IMG/VR virus record: IMGVR_UViG_3300031857_020022
Span: 1-39,466 of that record
Direction: 5' to 3' (one strand)
Source: a virus
Length of the DNA: 39,466 nucleotides
Position 1 is the first letter of the stretch. Every line of letters starts with the position of its first letter. The position numbers and the translations under genes were made by a program. Shown here piece after piece: positions 32,018-39,466 of this stretch. The notes under the pieces are model-generated. The model ran no database searches. It was not told where the DNA came from and worked only from the letters and a program-made list of their open reading frames with translations.

Positions 32018-32857
32018 ATGCTACTTAAAAGAGGAGATAATAACGAGAATGTAAAATTGATGCAGGAGAAATTAGGTATTTCACCCGCAGTAACTAACTT
32101 TGGACCTAAAACCGAAGAAGCAGTAAAAGAATTCCAAAGAAAACATGGATTAACTGCAGATGGTATAGTAGGACCTAAAACTTGGGAAATGATTGTTGGT
32201 TCTGCAGCACCTGCACCAGTACCACAACCAGCGGCACCTATCGCATCTGTTGGTGGATTAAAATTAGATAAATTAAAAGGACATATTCCTGATGCAGTAA
32301 TCCAAATGATTCCTGATACAGCAGCTAAATTCCAAATAAATACCCCGTTAAGATTAGCACACTTTTTAGCACAATGTGGACATGAGAGTGGTGGATTCCG
32401 ATTAACACAAGAGAACTTAAACTATTCAGCTAAAGGTTTGAATGGTATTTTTAAGAAATATTTCCCAACGGAAGCGGCAGCAGCAGCTTATGCTAGAAAC
32501 CCACAAAAGATTGCAAACAAAGTATATGGTAATCGTATGGGTAATGGTGATGAGGGGAGTGGCGATGGCTACAAATTTCGTGGCCGTGGATATATTCAAT
32601 TGACGGGAAAAGATAACTATACAGCATTTGGTAAATCTATTGGTGAAGATATATGTGCAAACCCTGATAAGGTGGCATCACAATACGCTTTACTTTCAGC
32701 AGCATGGTTCTTCTCTAAAAACGGATTACATAAGATGGCTGATGGTGGAGCAACTGATGCAGTGGTAACATCTATTACTAAAAGAGTAAATGGTGGTACA
32801 ATCGGATTAGCAGACCGTATCAAACACTTCAAAGAATATTATCATTTATTAACGTAA
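32018..32857 (+). CDS. Endolysin: peptidoglycan-binding domain plus GH19 muramidase/chitinase-like
   Basis: 279 residues. The N-terminal PG_binding_1 domain (about 1-60) has LLKRGDNNENVKLMQEKLG and GLTADGIVGPKTWEM. After a Pro/Ala linker (about 63-78) comes a glycoside hydrolase family 19 domain with catalytic Glu 123 (CGHESGGFR), a second acidic site near 169 (NGDEGSGDG) and the FRGRGYIQLTG block (about 177-187). No signal peptide, so a holin or other release is needed. The length is normal. It cleaves the glycan strand of peptidoglycan at lysis. Neighbours on both sides are SGNH proteins. Confidence 0.95.
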   Translation: MLLKRGDNNENVKLMQEKLGISPAVTNFGPKTEEAVKEFQRKHGLTADGIVGPKTWEMIVGSAAPAPVPQPAAPIASVGGLKLDKLKGHIPDAVIQMIPDTAAKFQINTPLRLAHFLAQCGHESGGFRLTQENLNYSAKGLNGIFKKYFPTEAAAAAYARNPQKIANKVYGNRMGNGDEGSGDGYKFRGRGYIQLTGKDNYTAFGKSIGEDICANPDKVASQYALLSAAWFFSKNGLHKMADGGATDAVVTSITKRVNGGTIGLADRIKHFKEYYHLLT

Positions 32858-32863
32858 TAAAAT

Positions 32864-33664
32864 ATGAAATCGGTTATATTTCTTGGTTCATCGAATACGT
32901 TTGGTGTAGGATTACATACATTTAGAGATTTTTATCTTTCGGAAGCGGGTATTAAATCATTACAATGGCCTTATTATGAAGATGGTGATGATAAATCTTT
33001 TATTAAACAAAATAGATGGACAAATAAAGTTGCAAATTATCTAAATAGAAATGAAATAAATATATCCGAAGTGGGAGGTTCACCCGCAGCGGCATTATAT
33101 AAATTACAAATTACAGATTTATCAGAAATTGATTATATATTCTTTGAATTTTCTGGTATATACAATTATTACGATAGGTTTATGCATGGGGTTGAATATC
33201 CAAAAACTCCACATGAGATAGAATCCTTTTTAACAAATGGAAAAAATGATAGACCCGAATTAAGAGAGAGAATTTTAAATTGGCTTATAGAATACAATCC
33301 ACACGAATTTATAGATACGGTTTTGTTGAAGTTAAGAAAAAAAATTGAAGAATTAAAAGATAAAAAATTTATTATTTTATTTTGGCATGGACCATATCAC
33401 GATGGAGGAATAGAAAAAATAGATTTTAATTCTGAAAAATACAGTTGGTTAAAAAAATATATGGTAAAATTTCCAACGAATCAAAATGTAGATAATTATA
33501 TTGTTCATAATTTTATATTGGAAAAAAATTTAAGAGTGTGCGATGAACACCCCTTTACACATTTTATGAATAAAGATATCCACGCAGGTATTAAGGGAAA
33601 CGAAGTGGTTTCGGAAATAGTTATAAATTATATAAATGAAAAAGAAGTTACTAATAGCTGGTGA
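32864..33664 (+). CDS. SGNH/GDSL-like hydrolase (3 of 4)
   Basis: 266 residues. VIFLGSSNTFGVGLHTF has a GSSNTFG block I with the Ser. ISEVGGSPAAALYKLQI may be the Gly block. The C-terminal FMNKDIHAGIKGNEVVSEIV (about 236-255) has the D-x-H dyad. FILFWHGPYHDGG-type strands lie in the middle. It begins 7 bases after the endolysin and overlaps the next SGNH gene by 29 bases. It is distinct in sequence from the others, so it is not a recent tandem copy. Confidence 0.72.
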   Translation: MKSVIFLGSSNTFGVGLHTFRDFYLSEAGIKSLQWPYYEDGDDKSFIKQNRWTNKVANYLNRNEINISEVGGSPAAALYKLQITDLSEIDYIFFEFSGIYNYYDRFMHGVEYPKTPHEIESFLTNGKNDRPELRERILNWLIEYNPHEFIDTVLLKLRKKIEELKDKKFIILFWHGPYHDGGIEKIDFNSEKYSWLKKYMVKFPTNQNVDNYIVHNFILEKNLRVCDEHPFTHFMNKDIHAGIKGNEVVSEIVINYINEKEVTNSW

Positions 33665-34217
33665 TAGTTTTGCAGCAGATTGGACAAAAAAGTATAAAGA
33701 TGTTTGGGGTTGGGTAAATATGCTATCCAATGAATTTGATATTACAAACGTAGCAGAGGCAGGAGTTAGTGAATATAAAATTTACAAACAATTGGAAAAT
33801 ATGGATGTTTCAAAATTTGACCATATAATTGTTTCACATACATCAGCATATAGAATACCAATTATAGAGCATCCGATTCATAAAGAAGATATATTGCATA
33901 ACAATTGTGATATAATTTATTCAGATGTAAAGGAACATACTTACAACCCCACTATGAAAACTGCTGCTGAATTTTATAGTAGTATATTTCATCCTGATTA
34001 TTTTTGTTTTGTAAATGATTTAATTTATAAAGAAATATTTAATTTAACTCCAAACGCACTTCATATAACTTTTTTTGATAGTTTTTATCCAAAAAATGTT
34101 TTGAAATTTGAAGAAATTTTCTTATCTTCAAAAGGAAATGCAAATCATTTGGATGATAAAGGAAATGAATTTGTATATAAAACAATTTTAAAAAAATTAT
34201 CAAATGGAAAAAATTAA
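33636..34217 (+). CDS. SGNH-like protein (4 of 4), catalytic Asp possibly lost
   Basis: 193 residues. KLLIAGDSFAADW has the GDSF nucleophile block, and VSEYKIYKQLENM follows as in SGNH proteins. At the C-terminus GNANHLDDKGNEFVYKTIL aligns with DNHMGVKGN of the 31273 protein, so the His stays but the Asp two residues before it is Ala here. It may act with a Ser-His pair or have lost activity. Its start overlaps the previous SGNH gene by 29 bases and its end overlaps the small membrane gene. Confidence 0.68.
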   Translation: MKKKLLIAGDSFAADWTKKYKDVWGWVNMLSNEFDITNVAEAGVSEYKIYKQLENMDVSKFDHIIVSHTSAYRIPIIEHPIHKEDILHNNCDIIYSDVKEHTYNPTMKTAAEFYSSIFHPDYFCFVNDLIYKEIFNLTPNALHITFFDSFYPKNVLKFEEIFLSSKGNANHLDDKGNEFVYKTILKKLSNGKN

Positions 34218-34380
34218 AATACTTTTAAATATTTTAATTGTTACTTGTGTGATTAGTTTAGCAATATCTTATTTAACTCAATTACTAAACTTACCTTTTA
34301 AATTAAACTTTTTAGAAGCAGTTGGAGTATATTGTCTTTGGACTCCAATACACCACACATTTAGTAAAAAAGAAAATTAA
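34204..34380 (+). CDS. Small membrane protein with two hydrophobic segments, holin candidate
   Basis: 58 residues, too short for ordinary ORF calling. Two hydrophobic stretches are seen: IKILLNILIVTCVISLAISY (about 4-23) and LEAVGVYCLWTPIH (about 38-51), with a basic C-terminus. It lies two genes after the GH19 endolysin and overlaps the SGNH gene by 14 bases. Size, location and layout fit a small holin, but no family was recognised. Confidence 0.6.
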   Translation: MEKIKILLNILIVTCVISLAISYLTQLLNLPFKLNFLEAVGVYCLWTPIHHTFSKKEN

Positions 34381-34408
34381 AGGTTGTAGGTAGTTTTGGT
34401 TTTATTCT

Positions 34409-34416
34409 TATATTTA
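34409..34416 (+). promoter_or_regulatory. -7-like element TATATTTA before the 34436 gene
   Basis: TATATTTA lies 20 bases before the ATG. A TTG at 34384-34386 stands 22 bases upstream, near the expected -33. Moderate to weak; it probably starts the transcript for the envelope-protein block. Confidence 0.35.
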
Positions 34417-34435
34417 TGTATGAGAATAACCAACT

Positions 34436-35089
34436 ATGAAACAAAAAGTAACAGCACTGGCGTTAGGCCTTAAGGAAAGAGCTATATATTTCATATTAGC
34501 TCCGTTTTTAGCATTTATTGGACTTGCGTTCCTATTCCAAGTCTTCTTTGTAATCCTTCAATTTAGTGGAAATGAAAATCTTGCAACACAAATTGCAAAT
34601 GAAATCACATGGAGAATTGATGGTACATTCAAAAATAATCCAGATAATATTTGGTATGAAGCCGATGAACACATTTGGGTTGAAAGTGTTACCAACAATG
34701 TAAAGATAGGCAAATTAGCAGGAAATCGCAATTTAGAATTTGGTGTAAAAAATGTATTAGAAGAATATCTACAAGATAAAGGGTATGACCTTACGCCATC
34801 TGCTCCAAACAAATTACAAGTACAAATCGTATATTTAGATGTTCTTACTACAAAAAAGAACGTATCTGTATTCCACAAAAATGAGGAAGAAGTTGTTATC
34901 AGAATGAAGGGTATCCTTTATAAAGATGGCAAAAAAGAAAAAGAAGTTATGGTTGAAGAATCATCTTCTGAAATTTCAATGTCCACACTTATTGTAGACC
35001 AAGGTGGAAAGTTTAATCAAACATCATTAAGTAATGCATTAAAGAAGGCTGCAGATAAACTGATAACTAAACTTTTTGAAAATAAATAA
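34436..35089 (+). CDS. Membrane-anchored periplasmic-type protein of unknown function
   Basis: 217 residues. A long hydrophobic helix (about 16-43, IYFILAPFLAFIGLAFLFQV) anchors the protein. The rest is soluble: FGVKNVLEEYLQDKGYDLTP, then LQVQIVYLDVLTTKK and ILYKDGKKEKEVMVEE, a beta-rich fold reminiscent of YajG or LptE-like lipoprotein domains with the pattern of a C-terminal helix (SNALKKAADKLITKL). It lies just before two secreted proteins and starts after a promoter-like element. Function unknown. Confidence 0.7.
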   Translation: MKQKVTALALGLKERAIYFILAPFLAFIGLAFLFQVFFVILQFSGNENLATQIANEITWRIDGTFKNNPDNIWYEADEHIWVESVTNNVKIGKLAGNRNLEFGVKNVLEEYLQDKGYDLTPSAPNKLQVQIVYLDVLTTKKNVSVFHKNEEEVVIRMKGILYKDGKKEKEVMVEESSSEISMSTLIVDQGGKFNQTSLSNALKKAADKLITKLFENK

Positions 35090-35090
35090 T

Positions 35091-36770
35091 ATGAAAAAAC
35101 TTTTAACTTTTATAGGGGTATTGTTAATATCTCTTTCTTCGTATAGTCAAATTATAGTAAACCAATCAATATCATCAGGTCCTTATAGAGTTGGTGATAC
35201 AATAACAATAACTCACACAGTTGATAAAGGAAATACTAAACCAAGATACTTTTGGTTAAGATATTCTTTTAACAACAAAGCACTTACCTATGTTTCTACA
35301 AGTTGGAATCAGGGTAGTCAATCACAAACATATTACACAGGTTGGAATAATTATTCATTTACTCCATCGGCATCTTTTCCTGATACTGCACTATATGCAC
35401 AATATCAGGCTACACCTTGGGGATACAATGCAAACAATGATTGGAATGTAGGACAATTAGCAGTTCAAAGAGCCGACCAATCCGTTAATGGTGTAATGGC
35501 AACTCAAAAATATATTATTAAAGACCAGAACACTTACAATGCAATTTTTAAATTAAATCACGCATATGCAATCGATAGTGCAAGTGGTACTAATATTCCT
35601 TATATTAGAACTACTGCCGGTCAAACTACAATAACTGGTGTAACTGGTAATACATCTTTCTTTAAGGTAAGAGTTTTATTTCCACAAGGATATAATATAA
35701 CAGCACATCAGGCTCAATTGATGCAACTTAAAACCGATGGTAGTGGTGAAATAGATTGGACTAAACCTGCTATTGCAAGTAGAGCATTTGATGGTAGTGG
35801 TGAGGCTCTATTTACAACTGGTGTTAAGGTTGGTGATAGTTTAGGTGTATGGGTTGGTGGAGCAACACAGCAATCGTGGATGAATAATATTGTGACAGTA
35901 TCTGACGCATATAAATCATTCCTTGCAATTTCACAAACGGACATTAATGGTAATCCAACATACTTTACAAGACCAGTATTAGAAAAGAAAATTGGTTTAA
36001 TCACAAAAGATAAAACTGTATTTAGTGAATCGGATTCTTATTACTCATTTGCATATGTAATGGGACAAGATGTATCGGCAAAAGCATACATACCAACATC
36101 GGCAGCACCTGTAAACAATACCGTAAACTATAAATGGCACGCTGGATTATTAAATCAGAGTTGGTTAGATGGTGTTGCAAAACATAGAGTATATGTAACA
36201 ACACCTGCACAAACTGTGGATGCAGTATTTGCATGGGGTGGTGATTTGGATTGGTCACATTCATCTTCACCCGATGCTATTGTGGCAAGTATCAACGCCG
36301 GTAACTTTACAAATAAGGCAAATCCTGGTACAGTAGATATTACTTCAATACAAACAATGGCAATGACTTCTAATATGAGTAATGTGTACCAAAACAAAGC
36401 GGCAGAATCTGCAAAACTTTCAGTTGTTTCCAAATTGGAAAACGGTAAAGTTGTATTAACAGGTTCTCTAACTAAAGAAGGTTTAGCAGGTTTGCAAGTT
36501 GTAATGAATTATGATAGTACAAAATTGACTTTGGAAAATGTAATATTTGATGCAGGAAGCACAATTACAAATTTCTCAACACATGATAATGGTAGATTAA
36601 CATTTGGTTCAATAGACCAACTAAAAACAGCTAGAATCAAAACGGGTACTCCGTATAAATTGATATTTGCACCAAAGGTAGCATTAACTAATACCGCAGG
36701 TTTATTCTTCTTTGTATTGGCAGATGCAGTTGATGGTGCCGGAAACAAAGTTGAACTAACAATAGAATAA
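35091..36770 (+). CDS. Secreted multidomain protein with C-terminal cohesin-like domain
   Basis: 559 residues. A clear signal peptide (about 1-20, ending SLSSYSQ) exports it. The N-terminal part (about 22-130) is beta-rich. A middle module IVTVSDAYKSFLAI with TDINGN (about 262-284) is echoed in the next gene (IVTVSDVYLAFKE). The final 120 residues (AKLSVVSKLENGKVVLTGSL, GLAGLQVVMNYDSTKLTLEN) look like a cohesin-type beta-sandwich. The ATG at 35091 is chosen over 35076 because it gives a normal signal peptide. It is likely a surface or periplasmic protein made during infection, not an ordinary virion protein. Confidence 0.78.
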   Translation: MKKLLTFIGVLLISLSSYSQIIVNQSISSGPYRVGDTITITHTVDKGNTKPRYFWLRYSFNNKALTYVSTSWNQGSQSQTYYTGWNNYSFTPSASFPDTALYAQYQATPWGYNANNDWNVGQLAVQRADQSVNGVMATQKYIIKDQNTYNAIFKLNHAYAIDSASGTNIPYIRTTAGQTTITGVTGNTSFFKVRVLFPQGYNITAHQAQLMQLKTDGSGEIDWTKPAIASRAFDGSGEALFTTGVKVGDSLGVWVGGATQQSWMNNIVTVSDAYKSFLAISQTDINGNPTYFTRPVLEKKIGLITKDKTVFSESDSYYSFAYVMGQDVSAKAYIPTSAAPVNNTVNYKWHAGLLNQSWLDGVAKHRVYVTTPAQTVDAVFAWGGDLDWSHSSSPDAIVASINAGNFTNKANPGTVDITSIQTMAMTSNMSNVYQNKAAESAKLSVVSKLENGKVVLTGSLTKEGLAGLQVVMNYDSTKLTLENVIFDAGSTITNFSTHDNGRLTFGSIDQLKTARIKTGTPYKLIFAPKVALTNTAGLFFFVLADAVDGAGNKVELTIE

Positions 36771-36771
36771 T

Positions 36772-39075
36772 ATGAGAACTTTATTAGTTACATTATTCTT
36801 ACTTATATCATTTTTTGGGTTTGGACAGTCAGTAACGGCACCCGAACCCAAATCGTTTGCCAAAAGTACAACCGGACAGGATGCTAGTGGATTTTCCCTA
36901 AACGGATTCAGTTCAACAGCAACTTTACTTTGTGCTATTGGTTTACCACAGGCATCATCCGGAACAACATTTTATCTATCAACTACAACAGGTTTAACAC
37001 CTGCAAGTGGTTATACAATGAGTGGTAACAAAACTCGTTTGGCATTTACTGGTACGATGGCAAATATTAATAACGCATTGGCAACCTTAAAAGTAAATAC
37101 AAACGCCACATCAGGTAACATACAAATATCAGTATCGGCAACTGTTAATCCAACTGGGTATTTTTATAACCCGTCAAACGGACACTTTTATAGACCAATA
37201 TCAACCGGTGCAACATATTCAAATGCTAAACTACTTTCATCGCAACAAACTTTCAAAGGACAGCAAGGATATTTGGTAACAATAACTTCAGCTGATGAAG
37301 ATGCTTTTATATTCGCCAATGTTCCGCAAGCCAGTATTTGGTTTGCACTAACCGATGAAATAGTTGAGGCACAATGGAGAATTGATGCAGGACCTGAAGC
37401 AGGAACTCTTATCAAAACCTCAAATGGACAAACTGCAGGAAACATACAAGGACAATACAATAACTGGGCAGGTGGTGAACCAAACAATAGTGGTAACGAA
37501 GACTACGCAGTAACTAAATGGGGTGGTGGAAACCAATGGAATGACTTACCAAACGGATTTAGTTGTGCTTATGTAGTTGAATTTGGAACTTGGAGTAATC
37601 CAGATGACCAAACATTTACTGAATTTTATTCCAATAGTGTTATACATTCAAATGGTGATGTGTTTAGGGTTCAATATACTTTTAACTTTACTAATCTTAC
37701 CGCATCTCGTTTTGCAATTCGTACTCAATCACAATCTAATAATGTCTGGACACCTTTCTCACAAAATTATACAACATTAAATAATATTGGTAGAGCCGAT
37801 ATGAGTAATCAATCTGATACAATAAAAATAGTAGGCGGTATATCAGCAAATATAGATCCTGGTCAAGTTGAATATTCATATACAAATCCAAACGCAAGTT
37901 GGTTAAATGGTGATAGCCGTTTATTAATTGATATGAGAACATTTGGTAATACGGTTCCATCAACAATATCACGTGCAAAAATATTAGATGCATATGATGG
38001 GCCTGTAACATTTTTAAATAGTGATGCGACATGGGCACAATATAGAGTTCCTTCACCGCTTACAAAAGTAACCGATGGAACATCTACTTACAATACTAAT
38101 ATCAGAAATGTAAATGGTTGGAATACTGATTATGCTTTTACATCAACAATTAGTTTCTCAAACCAAATGGTATATAAACCACAAAGAGTTCAATTTCAAA
38201 ATCCAATAACAGATACTATAACTTCAATGTTAGATAGAATAGTGACAGTATCCGATGTATATCTTGCTTTCAAAGAATTTGCAGATGGCGGTGGTATATT
38301 TGGACCAGGTAGTGGAACTCAATTCACTTCTGGGATTCAATTTATGAATGCTGATGTAAATGGAGACGGACAATTTAATGAGGCAGATTGTTTCAAATTA
38401 TTAAGACATCTTTTAGGACAAGAATCATTACTTACCACAAACAATTTGGAATCTTTTATGAAGATACTTCCAAAATCAACTTACGATGTTATTACCAAAA
38501 CCAATTGGCAAACATACCCAAATGTAACATCGGACAGTTATAGTGGTATTACATTAAGTTCTTCACAATTATTAAACGCATATATTCTTAATACATTTTG
38601 GAAAGGAGATGTAAACTTATCACATTCACCTACACAATCTGCAACTGGTAATTCGGTAAATCAAAGTAATTCAATCTCTAATTCAGTTGTTAAATTGCAA
38701 AGTAATAATAACGTAGTAGATTTTTATTTTGAAACCGAACAAATAAGTGATAGTGTAATAGCAACTATACAATTTAAACCCACATTACAAACTATTGCAG
38801 GAACTCAATTAAGAATAAACTACGATAACAAAATCATTTCATATACAAAAACAGATATAAACACAAATGGTTCACCATCAAACTTTGCAACAAATAGAGG
38901 AAACTTTGTAAATATTGGTTCATTGAATACCGATGGTAGTTCAATATCAAATGCAACTTACAGAATTGTATTTAAAGCAAATCAAAACCTAAAAGGTATT
39001 TTGGGATTAATTAGTATTGATAATATAGAAGTTGTAGATAAGAATGGAATAATTGTAAACACAAGAATATTATAA
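36772..39075 (+). CDS. Secreted C-type-lectin protein with dockerin-like and cohesin-like modules
   Basis: 767 residues. A signal peptide ends in FFGFGQ. The C-type lectin domain (about 125-270) is shown by GHFYRPISTGATYSNA, WFALTDE, WAGGEPNNSGNEDYA and WNDLPNGFSC; EPN and WND are the usual carbohydrate/calcium sites. A single dockerin-like loop (about 526-549, ADVNGDGQFNEADCFKLLRH) and the shared IVTVSDVYLAFKE module follow. The C-terminal IATIQFKPTLQTIAGTQLRI segment is cohesin-like. It shares its C-terminal architecture with the upstream protein, so the two may bind each other or a common partner. A sugar-binding adhesin at the host surface or a phage-made decoy are options. Confidence 0.8.
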   Translation: MRTLLVTLFLLISFFGFGQSVTAPEPKSFAKSTTGQDASGFSLNGFSSTATLLCAIGLPQASSGTTFYLSTTTGLTPASGYTMSGNKTRLAFTGTMANINNALATLKVNTNATSGNIQISVSATVNPTGYFYNPSNGHFYRPISTGATYSNAKLLSSQQTFKGQQGYLVTITSADEDAFIFANVPQASIWFALTDEIVEAQWRIDAGPEAGTLIKTSNGQTAGNIQGQYNNWAGGEPNNSGNEDYAVTKWGGGNQWNDLPNGFSCAYVVEFGTWSNPDDQTFTEFYSNSVIHSNGDVFRVQYTFNFTNLTASRFAIRTQSQSNNVWTPFSQNYTTLNNIGRADMSNQSDTIKIVGGISANIDPGQVEYSYTNPNASWLNGDSRLLIDMRTFGNTVPSTISRAKILDAYDGPVTFLNSDATWAQYRVPSPLTKVTDGTSTYNTNIRNVNGWNTDYAFTSTISFSNQMVYKPQRVQFQNPITDTITSMLDRIVTVSDVYLAFKEFADGGGIFGPGSGTQFTSGIQFMNADVNGDGQFNEADCFKLLRHLLGQESLLTTNNLESFMKILPKSTYDVITKTNWQTYPNVTSDSYSGITLSSSQLLNAYILNTFWKGDVNLSHSPTQSATGNSVNQSNSISNSVVKLQSNNNVVDFYFETEQISDSVIATIQFKPTLQTIAGTQLRINYDNKIISYTKTDINTNGSPSNFATNRGNFVNIGSLNTDGSSISNATYRIVFKANQNLKGILGLISIDNIEVVDKNGIIVNTRIL

Positions 39076-39416
39076 TGAAAAGAATAATTTTAATATTAAT
39101 TTTGTTTATTGTAGGATGTAGAAAATTAGATGTAATCCCACAACCAGAAACTAATAAAAACATATTTGAACAAACTTCTACCGTTATAGAAAACGGACAA
39201 GATATAGAGTTTAAATTGGAAACCAATGGGAAATATTTTTTAGTTTTATTTGATTCTACAGCAAATAAGGTAATTAGTAGGGAAAAATTCATAGGAACAT
39301 CAGGAAATAACGTAAAAAAGATATACACAAATAGTTTCAATCAAAAAAGTTTATATTTATATTTAGTTAATGAGAATAACCAACAAATTAAAAAAACTTT
39401 AATTACTGTGAAATGA
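39075..39416 (+). CDS. Lipoprotein of unknown function
   Basis: 113 residues. A hydrophobic start with lipobox LFIVGCRK (Cys at 15) marks a lipoprotein anchored in a membrane. The rest has no recognised domain; it is a small beta-rich protein (EFKLETNGKYFLVLFDS). The start overlaps the stop of the lectin gene by one base and its stop overlaps the next lipoprotein start (ATGA), so the last three genes are coupled. Confidence 0.8.
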   Translation: MKRIILILILFIVGCRKLDVIPQPETNKNIFEQTSTVIENGQDIEFKLETNGKYFLVLFDSTANKVISREKFIGTSGNNVKKIYTNSFNQKSLYLYLVNENNQQIKKTLITVK

Positions 39417-39466
39417 AAAAATTACTATTATTTTTAACAATAATGGTTATAGTAGGATGTAGAAAA
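39413..39466 (+). CDS. Lipoprotein, 3' truncated by the window end
   Basis: Only the first 18 residues are present: a hydrophobic stretch followed by a lipobox (MVIVGCRK). It matches the start of the preceding lipoprotein (IVGCRK), so a tandem duplication is likely. The rest lies outside the window. Confidence 0.75.
   Translation, partial: MKKLLLFLTIMVIVGCRK

Noticed and set aside
33636-33664. Frameshift between the two overlapping SGNH genes
   Set aside because: Both have complete start and His blocks of their own, so the 29-base overlap is ordinary translational coupling.
37736-38056. Minus-strand ORF inside the lectin gene
   Set aside because: It lies wholly within a convincing plus-strand gene and has low-complexity, His/Tyr/Leu-rich translation.

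Overview
The window looks like part of a large tailed-phage genome (Caudoviricetes with a T4-type replisome) that infects a Bacteroidota host. The phage evidence is a family B DNA polymerase, a gp45-like clamp, gp44 and gp62-like clamp-loader subunits, a dUTPase and a GH19 endolysin. The genes are tightly packed on one strand, with many ATGA or other short overlaps. The host inference rests on several signs. The DNA is AT-rich. Starts follow A-rich leaders with little or no Shine-Dalgarno sequence. Several intergenic sites fit the Bacteroidota promoter pattern TTTG-N19/20-TAnnTTT. Exported proteins end their signal peptides in GFGQ or SYSQ, and one gene encodes an Oar/CarboxypepD_reg-type TonB-dependent receptor.

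Layout. Positions 1-5250 hold the replication module: polymerase (5'-truncated), clamp, a small acidic protein, dUTPase, clamp-loader ATPase, zinc ribbon and clamp-loader small subunit. Positions 5270-6912 hold a 2OG-Fe(II) dioxygenase and a PD-(D/E)XK nuclease with a Cas4/AddB-like cysteine set. Positions 6942-18439 hold a glycan cluster: two GT-B glycosyltransferases, two small phage proteins, an NDP-sugar epimerase, several GT-A-like transferases, a CgeB-like transferase, two methyltransferases and a second, paralogous dioxygenase. Positions 18478-24410 are accessory metabolism: a membrane/coiled-coil protein, a HAD phosphatase, an APS-kinase-like protein, a degenerate HNH protein, a heptose-kinase-like GHMP kinase, IscU, IscA, a sugar-isomerase-like cupin, an SGNH protein and an Hc1-like peptide. 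Positions 24465-27734 encode a complete TonB-dependent outer-membrane receptor with a strong hairpin terminator on each side. Positions 27843-34380 hold small proteins, an RfaE/HldE-type nucleotidyltransferase, a 7Fe-type ferredoxin, basic peptides, a ParB-like protein joined to its downstream ORF by a perfect dnaX-type slippery site, three more SGNH proteins, the endolysin and a small membrane protein. Positions 34436-39466 hold a membrane-anchored protein, two large secreted proteins with cohesin-like, C-type-lectin and dockerin-like modules, and two lipoproteins, the last cut by the window end.

How the parts may work together (inference). The phage seems equipped to make and transfer unusual, possibly heptose-based and methylated, glycans onto its virion, its DNA or the host surface. 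It may also remodel the host envelope with exported proteins (receptor, lectin/cohesin proteins, lipoproteins). It carries iron-sulfur assembly scaffolds (IscU and IscA) with plausible iron-dependent clients (ferredoxin, Fe-S nuclease, two dioxygenases). No tRNA, CRISPR array or insertion sequence was seen. No gap over 300 bases lacks a gene.
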